DNA from: Comamonadaceae bacterium
Lineage (GTDB): Bacteria; Pseudomonadota; Gammaproteobacteria; Burkholderiales; Burkholderiaceae_C
Direction: 5' to 3'
NCBI GenBank assembly: GCA_947476465.1
Contig: CANJQN010000020.1
Location: forward strand, 1-64,000
DNA length: 64,000 nt
A model generated the notes under the pieces. That model was given only the letters and a program-made list of their open reading frames with translations. It was not told the origin of the DNA and searched no databases. Of the stretch, positions 57,601 through 64,000 are shown in pieces; the stretch's first letter is position 1; every line of letters begins with the position of its first letter. Both the position numbers and the translations under genes were made by a program.

Positions 57601-58402
57601 GGTTGGTCTGGACCAGCGCCACCCAGATAAACCAGTAGGCGAACACCTTCAGGATGTGCCCGATCAGATTCCCCCCCGTATAGGCGCTGGCGTACCGCGT
57701 GAAGGCGAACTCCATCAGCATCATCGTCACCAGCACGGCGCTCATGCCCCACAGCAGGCGCGGTGTCGTCAGGTGCCGGCGCCACCACAGCATCGCCAAT
57801 GCCAAGGCCAGCAGACCGATGATCACGTACTCCAGCGTGATCTTGAGCGGCGTCAAGCCCTGGCCCTCGATGAAGGCATCGGGAAGCCAACCGGCGAAAA
57901 ATGCCACCGCAACGTACCCATTGATGGCGCCGAGCGCCACGTGGAGCCGCACCACCGGCACCCGGCGACTGAGCATCAGCGGCGCCACAACCAGCGCCGC
58001 AGCCTGGACCAGCCGCGTCGCGACCCACAGCTGCGCCGAATGGTTGAGCCCCGACTGAGGTGTGAGCGTCATGCCCTCGTACACCAGCGCGTGGATCAGG
58101 TCCAGGCCGGCGGCCCACCCGGTGGCCACGGACACGAAGACAACGAAATGATTGCGGGTGAACCGGTGCGCGGCTGTCGCGACCGCCCAGGCGGTGGCGG
58201 CGACGATGATCGAGAACAACTCGGCCAAGGTGTGCGCCAGCAGGAAGCTCACCCGCGTGGCTGAGAACCAGACGATGCCGCCCATCACGATGGGCGCCAG
58301 CAGCAGCAGGGTCAGCTGGCCGCGCACGGTCTCGCGGGCCAGATGAGGCGGGATCGTTGAAGCAGCTATGCTGGGGGGGCGCATGGCCGTGGCGCGTTCC
58401 AA
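54599..58402 (-). CDS. hybrid sensor histidine kinase (MASE3-like TM - PAS x3 - HisKA - HATPase - REC - Hpt), 1267 aa
   Basis: [78 protein letters not shown]..; Hpt [13 protein letters not shown]. Confidence 0.93.
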   Translation of the reverse strand: MERATAMRPPSIAASTIPPHLARETVRGQLTLLLLAPIVMGGIVWFSATRVSFLLAHTLAELFSIIVAATAWAVATAAHRFTRNHFVVFVSVATGWAAGLDLIHALVYEGMTLTPQSGLNHSAQLWVATRLVQAAALVVAPLMLSRRVPVVRLHVALGAINGYVAVAFFAGWLPDAFIEGQGLTPLKITLEYVIIGLLALALAMLWWRRHLTTPRLLWGMSAVLVTMMLMEFAFTRYASAYTGGNLIGHILKVFAYWFIWVALVQTNLREPFSLLARAASTYDAVPDTTLIVLASGSIRQANRAAGKATKLEASSLVGRSSHELFHDPHVLPQDCPVCSRLGRGVAFTEVLSLPGQRFVECGVTPFAHTTEHSLSVQVVRDITEQHASEERFRAMFENTSLPTILLDDGRAVAVNHAALEMLKFEKIEELLGRAPTDVAPLRQPNGQLSSELAAQHVSAALAQGSLEFDWEMVRADGQAITTHVILTAIRIAGRQMLHSVWRDITREQQAQLELADYRRGLERRVRERTAELEATTEALNLSNSERQAVFDAARVGILLKRGDVIERGNRTVEHLFGYGPDELLGKTTRVFYPYDQSYDDVIARILADLAEHGFFEDERELVRKDGSRFWCRRADAAIDRNDLSRGVAVTFEDTTNQHEAMAEMARAHALAEDLARTKSEFLANVSHEMRTPMNSVIGMTHLALKADPSPRVRDYLEKIQAAGRHLLAVINDILDFSALEAHKLTIASADFSLNKVMADVTGLLSAKAAGKGLALAVDVSLAIPVNLMGDALRIEQVLINLASNAVKFTEHGHVTIRVREQERQGGEIVLRFEVADTGIGVSPEQGRRLFQSFQQGDASTTRRYGGSGLGLIISKRLVELMGGEIGMSSEPGVGSTFWFTTRLRLNTGASPELAASADLAVAISPAQLAGVRALVVEDNEFNQQVAVEFLQAMGLEVEVAENGAIGVERVRHGDYDIVLMNVLMPVMDGLDATRAIRKLPGREHLPILALTANAMAEDRDRCIAAGMDDHIAKPVDPEDLRAKLLKWVKAVEPGVRRPAALAAPTTEADASPDAALGSQWNGIEGLDTQRGLRMSMGRAALYLDLLWRFVRGHQGDPGKIAQAIEADDWEGARRLSHTLKGVAGQVGAEPISAVAQRLEQACSPPRDAAKARAAQAELARLLAPLAAAIAERLPTPQAPVADPTSDLTDWPRVRDTLRSLLKDDDAASLRYLDENRELLRAGLGERYPEVAMAVGNFEFSTALAKLT

Positions 58403-58562
58403 CGTGGGGCCCGTCCGCCATTCGGGACGTGATGCCTTGCCGTTGAGATGGTAGCCGCCCCGTCCGTCGCGCGCTCACCGCCTCGTGCCCCACCGTTGGG
58501 AATTGTCAACAGACCCGCTCAAATAACCGGCACCCGGGCCCGCAACCGGGCCCGCGCCTGGG

Positions 58563-58928
58563 TCAGCGGACCGCGAACTCCTCAAGCGTCTTGCCGCTGG
58601 CCAGGGCCTCCCGCAGCCACTTGGGCCGCGGGCCGCGCCCGACCCACACATTGCCCTGCGCGTCGCGGAACCGGGGGGCCTTTTGGGCCGCGGCCACCTT
58701 GCGCTTGGCGCCCCCGCCCCGGCGCCGGCGAACCTTGCCCTCCGTGGGGGCCGCCTTGGCGGTGCCACGCGCGGAGAAGCCCAGGTCTTGCGGCTTGAGG
58801 CCATAGAACTCGATGGCCTCACGGATGCGCGCAATCACGCCGTCCAATTCGCTCTGGCGAACCGCTTCGGCTTGCGCCTGCAATTTCTCGATTTCCGCCT
58901 GCAATACCGCGTAAGTCTTCTTCGCCAT
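58563..58928 (-). CDS. H-NS family nucleoid-associated protein
   Basis: C-terminal PRFRDAQGNVWVGRGPRPKWLREALASGKTLEEF matches H-NS DNA-binding motif class. Confidence 0.9.
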   Translation of the reverse strand: MAKKTYAVLQAEIEKLQAQAEAVRQSELDGVIARIREAIEFYGLKPQDLGFSARGTAKAAPTEGKVRRRRGGGAKRKVAAAQKAPRFRDAQGNVWVGRGPRPKWLREALASGKTLEEFAVR

Positions 58929-59145
58929 GCAATCTCCAGATTAAATAAAAAGAGTGGCGAGTATAGCCATATTGACGGCGATAAATGGCATCTTAATTAC
59001 CGAACAACATTCGTCATCAATGGCATCGGGACATTTTCAATTGCCTCAATCACCTACTTGCACCGCCCACATTACGCCAGGCTTTCAAGTTTGTACAATT
59101 GAGTCACGCATTCGACGCATTGAACGCTTGCGGCATGATTGCGGC

Positions 59146-59880
59146 ATGCCCCTCGCGGGAAAGATCTGCCCACCCCCTTCGCCGCGGCCACTTGTCGTGC
59201 TGCACCAGGACGCCGACCTCGTCGCCATCGACAAGCCAGCGGGACTGCTGATGCATGCCAGTGCGCTCGACGCGCACGAGGCCCTCAATGCGGTCGACCT
59301 GCTGCAGGCTCAGCGCGGCGAACGCCTGTTCCCACTGCACCGTCTGGACAAGGCCACCAGTGGCGTGTTGCTGTTCGGCCGCAGTGCCGCCTCGGCCCGG
59401 CACTGGGGGCAGGCGTTCGAAGCTGGCTCGCCACGCAAGCGTTACCTGGCCCTGGTGCGCGGCTGGCCGGATGAACGCGGCGAGATCGACCACTGCTTGG
59501 CGCGCGATCCCGAGCGGCCCTCCACCGGGCAGCCGCGGGTGCCAGCGCACACACATTACGAGCGTCTGGCCTGCTTCGAGTGGCCCTTTTGCGCCGACTC
59601 ACGGCACACAACCAGCCGGTATGCCTTGTTGGCGATACAGCCGCTGTCCGGGCGCCGTCATCAGATACGTCGGCATTTCAAGCACATCGCCCATCCCCTG
59701 GTAGGTGACACCACGCACGGCAAAGGGGCGCACAACCGGGCGGTCGCGCAATGGCTGGGCTGGCAACGCCTGTGGCTGCATGCGCAGCGCCTGGACCTGC
59801 CCATGCCGGACGGCAACATCCTGCGCATCGAGGCGCCCTGTGGGCCGGAGTGGGCGCCGCTGCTGGCCGCCGTTGCGTAG
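59146..59880 (+). CDS. truC: RluA-family tRNA pseudouridine synthase (TruC-like)
   Basis: HQDADLVAIDKPAGLLMHAS, LFPLHRLDKATSGVLLFG, LSGRRHQIRRHFKHIAHPLVGDTTHGKG. Confidence 0.85.
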   Translation: MPLAGKICPPPSPRPLVVLHQDADLVAIDKPAGLLMHASALDAHEALNAVDLLQAQRGERLFPLHRLDKATSGVLLFGRSAASARHWGQAFEAGSPRKRYLALVRGWPDERGEIDHCLARDPERPSTGQPRVPAHTHYERLACFEWPFCADSRHTTSRYALLAIQPLSGRRHQIRRHFKHIAHPLVGDTTHGKGAHNRAVAQWLGWQRLWLHAQRLDLPMPDGNILRIEAPCGPEWAPLLAAVA

Positions 59881-59946
59881 GACTCGCCTGACATACAGCG
59901 CATCATCTGCAAGCGGCACGCCCGCCCTGAACCGCCGCGCGCGGCT

Positions 59947-61230
59947 TCAGGCTCGGCCCGGCCGACCGCGCATCGCGTGCACCCGCGACAGCAGAAACAG
60001 CACGATCGCCAGGTTCAATGCATTCCAGGCGATGCCGTTGAGGAAAGCGGCCCGGTACGATCCGGTCAGGTCGAAGATCGCGCCCGACATCCAGCCGCCC
60101 AGGGCCATGCCGAACAGCGTGGCCATCAGCACCATGCCGACGCGGGTGCCGGCCTCGGCGGCCGGAAAATGCTCGCGCACGATCAGCGCATACGAAGGCA
60201 CGATGCCGCCCTGGAACAGCCCGAACATGGCCGACACCAGGTACAGCGACACCAGCCCGTCGAAGGGCAGGAACATCAACAGGGCAATGCCCTGCAGCAC
60301 CGACCCGAGCAACAGCGTGCGCAGCCCGCCGATGCGGTCCGAGATCCAGCCCGACACCAGCCGGCTGACGATGCCCATCCCGAGCATCACGGCCAGCATC
60401 TCCGCACCCCGCGCCGCGCCGAATCCCAGGTCGGCGCAGTAGGCCACGATGTGCACTTGCGGCATCGACATGGCCACGCAGCAGGACAAACCGGCCAGGC
60501 ACAGCAGCGCCTGTGCCGTGCGCGGCCGCACACCCATCGGCAGGGCAGACCCCTGGGCTGCGGCGCCCGGGACCGGCGGGGCGATCACGAGCGCAGGTGG
60601 CCTCGGGCGCAGCAGCCAGGCCAGTGGGACGATCGTCAACAAGCAGAACACGCCGATCCCGATATAGGTCTGGCGCCAGCCGACGCTCTCGATGTAATGC
60701 TGGATGATCGGGGGCCAGATGGCGCCGCCCACGTAGCTGCCGCTCATGCAGATCGCCAGCGCGATGCCGCGCCGGCGGTCGAACCACTGCGAGGCGTCGG
60801 CCACCAGCGGCGAAAACGTCGCCGCCGTGCCGAGCAGGCCGATCAGCAGACCCTGCGCGAGGCAGAAGGCCCACAGACCGGGCGCCATGCCGGCGGCGAC
60901 AAAGCCGGCCCCAAGCGCCACACCGCCGATGACCAGCGGCACCAGCACGCCGAAGCGGTCGGCCAGGCGCCCCATCAGCACCCCGCCAAAACCGAATCCG
61001 ATCATCGTGACGGTGTACGGCAGCGACGCCGCACCGCGCGCCAGAGCGAACTCAGCCTCGATCGCAGGCAGTGCCACGGGAACCGAGAACATGCCGGCGC
61101 CGCCGATGGTCATGAGCAGCACGGACACGGCCAGCCGCAGCCAAGCGTAACGGGATTCGACGGCGTGGTAGGTGACGGGCCGCGCAGCGGCGGCGGTTGC
61201 GGTTGCGGTTGCGGTTGCGGTGGAGACCAT
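59947..61230 (-). CDS. MFS transporter (OFA/MCT-like)
   Basis: 12-TM pattern; GGVLMGRLADRFGVLVPLVIGG; likely start 61230 (ORF open to 61329). Confidence 0.87.
   Translation of the reverse strand: MVSTATATATATAAAARPVTYHAVESRYAWLRLAVSVLLMTIGGAGMFSVPVALPAIEAEFALARGAASLPYTVTMIGFGFGGVLMGRLADRFGVLVPLVIGGVALGAGFVAAGMAPGLWAFCLAQGLLIGLLGTAATFSPLVADASQWFDRRRGIALAICMSGSYVGGAIWPPIIQHYIESVGWRQTYIGIGVFCLLTIVPLAWLLRPRPPALVIAPPVPGAAAQGSALPMGVRPRTAQALLCLAGLSCCVAMSMPQVHIVAYCADLGFGAARGAEMLAVMLGMGIVSRLVSGWISDRIGGLRTLLLGSVLQGIALLMFLPFDGLVSLYLVSAMFGLFQGGIVPSYALIVREHFPAAEAGTRVGMVLMATLFGMALGGWMSGAIFDLTGSYRAAFLNGIAWNALNLAIVLFLLSRVHAMRGRPGRA
61195..61218. repeat. GGTTGC hexanucleotide repeat x4 in divergent gene 5' region
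   Basis: GGTTGCGGTTGCGGTTGCGGTTGC; encodes Ala-Thr repeat at MFS N-terminus. Confidence 0.85.
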
Positions 61231-61291
61231 GCACCGCATTGGAACATCAGCGCGGCCGTTTCGATCCACCGGCCCATCCGGACTGTCTTCC

Positions 61292-62715
61292 ATGTTGTAC
61301 GGCCGTAGACTTTTCACTTTTTTTCTCACGCAGTTGTCGCTGCTGCTCCTGCCGGTGTCTGCGGTCCTGGCCGGGGGTCACGAGCCGACCGCGCAGCAAG
61401 CACGCCTGGACGCGTCGATGCGGCTGGATCAAACCATCGCCCTGCGCGGCGAGTGGGGCTTGGCGTGGCAGCGCTTCGTGGACCCGGCGTGGGAGCAATT
61501 GCCCGCACAAGCCTTCACGGTGGCGCCGGCCAGCTGGAACGACGTCGGCGCGCCGGGCAAGCCGCCAGGGCCCAACGGGTGGGGCAGCTACATGCTGCGG
61601 TTCGACTGCCCGGCGGGGCACTCGATGGCCGTGGAGGCCAGCCACCAGCGCACCGCCTCGCGCCTGCTCGTCAACGGTGAGCTGGTCGCGGCGCAGGGCG
61701 AACCCGGCACCACCGCCCAGACCAGCCATGCCACCCTGCACGCGCGCACCCCGATCAGCCGCGAGTTCGCCTGCCCGCTGCGGATCACGCTGCAGTTGTC
61801 AAACTTTGACCACCGGGTTGGCGGCTTCGTTCGGCCGCTGCGGGCCGGCCCGGCCGACCTGCTGGTGCGGCAACGCGAATCGCGGGTGATCTACGAAGCC
61901 GGGCTGTTGGCGGCGCACCTGCTCACAGCGGTGTTGGCGTTCATCTTCTATGTCGTTCACCGCCGCGGCCACGCGGGTTCGCAGGTGTTGCTGGCCGGCA
62001 TGCTGGCGGTGCTCGTCACCTCCGTCGTCGACCTGCTCCTGCTGGGCCCGAACGAGCCGGCCCCCAAGCTGGCGCCGATGCATGTGCGGGGCGAGGAGTT
62101 GCTGTGCTATTTCATCGTGGCCAACCTGGTGAAGAACGCCCTGGAGGCTTCGCGCCCCGGTGATCGCGTCGACGTTCGACTGACCCCGGGCGATCCGGTC
62201 ACGCTGACGATTCACAACCCCGGTGAAGTGCCGCCCGACATCGCAGGCCGCTTTTTCGACAAGTACGTCACCTGCGGCAAGCGGGGCGTCACCGGCCTGG
62301 GCACTTATTCGGCCCGCCTCATGGCCCGCGCGCAGCGTGCTGCTGGGTCGACGACGAGTTGAACCGCTTCGTCAGATCACACCTGCTGCCCAGCCCGCCC
62401 TTCACCGTGACCACCGCGAACGACGGCCAGGCGGCGGTCGAAGCCATGAGCCAGCACTGGCCGGACTTCCTGCTGCTGGACATGGAAATGCCCGGCACGA
62501 AGGGCCTGGACACCCTGCGCCGGGTTCGCGAGCAAGAAGCCACGCAAGGCCGGCCGCGCTGCCGTGTGGTCATGATCTCTGGCCACGACGACGCAGGGTC
62601 CACCGCCCGCGCCCTGGAGGCGGGCGCCGAACGCTTCCTGGTCAAGCCTGTGAGCCGGGACCGCCTTCTGTCGGCGCTGGCCGAACTCGAAGCCGACCAC
62701 GCAGGGCCCGGCTAG
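61292..62715 (+). pseudogene. decayed 7TMR-DISM hybrid histidine kinase (HisKA and most of HATPase deleted, frameshift before receiver)
   Basis: Signal peptide, sensor domain, 3-4 TM, then abrupt HATPase fragment YFIVANLVKNALEASRPGDRVDV..GLGTYSARLMARAQ, then VDDELNRFVRSHLLPSPPFTVTTANDGQAAVEAM..LLLDMEMPGTKGLDTLRRV..LVKPVSRDRLL in another frame. Confidence 0.78.
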
Positions 62716-63500
62716 GCAGATACCGACAATTCGACCGCGCCCAGCAGCGCGGACTCGAAGCGCCACTGCTCGCCAGGCGCGGGAAAGCGCGTGCGCGCGA
62801 TGCTGCCGGTCATCACGAAGCTGCCGCGCTTCAGCCCCCTGCCCTGCGCCGCGAACGCGGCGGCCAGCCAGGCCAGCGAAGCCATCGGGTGCGCAGCCCC
62901 GACGCCCACCAGGCCCTGCTCGGCGGGTGCTCCCCCGAGCAGCACTTGCGCGGGCAGGCCACCGAGGGTGTCAAACACCGGGACCCAGGGGCCGAGGACG
63001 ACGCCGGCGTTCCAGGCGTTGTCCGCGACCAGCGAGGACGCGTCCATCGTGGCGTAGTCGGCATGACGGTCATCGACCAGTTCCAGTGCGATCGCCACCG
63101 CGTCCACGGCGCGCGTTGCGGCCTGCAGCGGGTCCTGGCCCGGGGCCAGACGCAGATCCTCGCCCAGGCGCACCGCGATCTCGAACTCCACCCCCAGCCG
63201 CCCAAACGACGCGAGCGAGACCGCCGCGGCGCCGTGGTGCACACGGTCGTCCAACACCGGCCCATGCACCGGATGGCCGATGCCGCACATCTCCTGCATG
63301 GCCGCCGAGGTCAGGCCGATCTTGTAGCCCGCGATCGCGCAAGCGCGCTCGCGCCGGACCTGCTCGACATGGTGCGCCTGGACCTGGTAGGCCTCCTCCA
63401 ACGTGAGCAGGCACCCCTCGTCGCACACCGGTTTGAACTGCTCGCGGTGGTGATGCTGATCACGCAGCGCAAGGGCAAGGGTGCGGGGGTCGGTGTTCAC
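62712..63500 (-). CDS. 2-keto-4-pentenoate hydratase / fumarylacetoacetate hydrolase family
   Basis: LTLEEAYQVQAHHVEQ..RACAIAGYKIGLTSAAMQEMCGIGHPVHGPVLDDRV; FEIAVRLGEDL. Confidence 0.88.
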   Translation of the reverse strand: MNTDPRTLALALRDQHHHREQFKPVCDEGCLLTLEEAYQVQAHHVEQVRRERACAIAGYKIGLTSAAMQEMCGIGHPVHGPVLDDRVHHGAAAVSLASFGRLGVEFEIAVRLGEDLRLAPGQDPLQAATRAVDAVAIALELVDDRHADYATMDASSLVADNAWNAGVVLGPWVPVFDTLGGLPAQVLLGGAPAEQGLVGVGAAHPMASLAWLAAAFAAQGRGLKRGSFVMTGSIARTRFPAPGEQWRFESALLGAVELSVSA

Positions 63501-63557
63501 GGCTCGGGCTCCAGGGATGATGCGTCGGATGAAAAAATGGGCGTCGCAGGGGGGCGC

Positions 63558-64000
63558 TCAGTCGGGGAACATCGGCACGCCGAACTCGCCGCTGCGTTGC
63601 TGGGCCCGCTGATAAGCCGGGCGATCCTGGATCCGGCCCAGCCAGGACTGGATGAGCGGCTGGCCAGCGATCCCCACGCGCCCCTGCAGCGCCTGCAAGG
63701 GGTAACTCATCTGGATGTCCGCAGCGCTGAACGTCTCGCCCGCGAACCAGGGCCGCATGGCCAACTCGGACTCAATGAAGTCCGCATGGCGCTTGAGTTG
63801 CGGCACGGTGACCGCCGCCTGCCCCTGCGCCGCGATGCGCCGCATGATCGGTTTGATGAAAAAGGGCACGCGCGCCTTGCCCATCCGTTCGAAAATCAGG
63901 TTGACCAGCAGCGGCGGCATGAGCGAGCCCTCCGCATAGTGCATCCAGTACAGGTAGCGGGCCCGGTCGGGTGAGCCGACCGCTGGCGCCAGCGCCGATC
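63558..64000 (-). CDS. glutathione S-transferase family protein, 5' end beyond window
   Basis: YLYWMHYAEGSLMPPLLVNLIFERM..FIESELAMRPWFAGETFSAADIQMSYPLQAL GST C-terminal domain. Confidence 0.88.
   Translation of the reverse strand, partial: SALAPAVGSPDRARYLYWMHYAEGSLMPPLLVNLIFERMGKARVPFFIKPIMRRIAAQGQAAVTVPQLKRHADFIESELAMRPWFAGETFSAADIQMSYPLQALQGRVGIAGQPLIQSWLGRIQDRPAYQRAQQRSGEFGVPMFPD

Noticed and set aside
62223-63974. 583-aa plus-strand ORF
   Set aside because: Runs antisense to hydratase and GST genes; no coherent domain
1-64000. CRISPR array or rRNA operon
   Set aside because: No regularly spaced repeats and no rRNA-like sequence seen

Overview
GC-rich betaproteobacterial (Comamonadaceae-like) chromosome segment, read without any database search. 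Left edge (1-6.9 kb): prophage/recombinase debris, a complete three-gene type I secretion system and a decayed IS1595-type transposase. Centre (7-49 kb): a large CoA-dependent catabolic island with 2 acyl-CoA synthetases, 2 adjacent acyl-CoA dehydrogenase pairs, enoyl-CoA hydratases, 3 thiolase-like proteins with DUF35 partners, a GMC oxidoreductase, a TPP enzyme, 2 beta-hydroxyacid dehydrogenases, 4 orphan Bug/TctC-type binding proteins, a complete LivKHMGF ABC transporter and 2 TetR regulators. A Fic/Doc-like TA pair, DUF2459, MFS and decayed housekeeping genes interrupt it. Right part (50-64 kb): LLM oxidoreductase, MFS genes, infA, tRNA-Lys(CTT), a hybrid histidine kinase with a receiver-cyclase output protein, an H-NS-like protein, TruC-like pseudouridine synthase, a decayed 7TM hybrid kinase, a hydratase and a GST. 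Most notable: (i) a four-copy promoter/operator element (TTGCTA-N16/17-TATAGT with CAAGCAAGT in the spacer) that defines a candidate TetR regulon; (ii) a recurring pattern of internal, sometimes in-frame, domain deletions (amidohydrolase, FadJ-like, DUF294/exonuclease, 7TM kinase); (iii) several enzymes with substituted catalytic residues (receiver D->N, TPP enzyme E->D, Doc H->P, thiolases lacking Cys/His).
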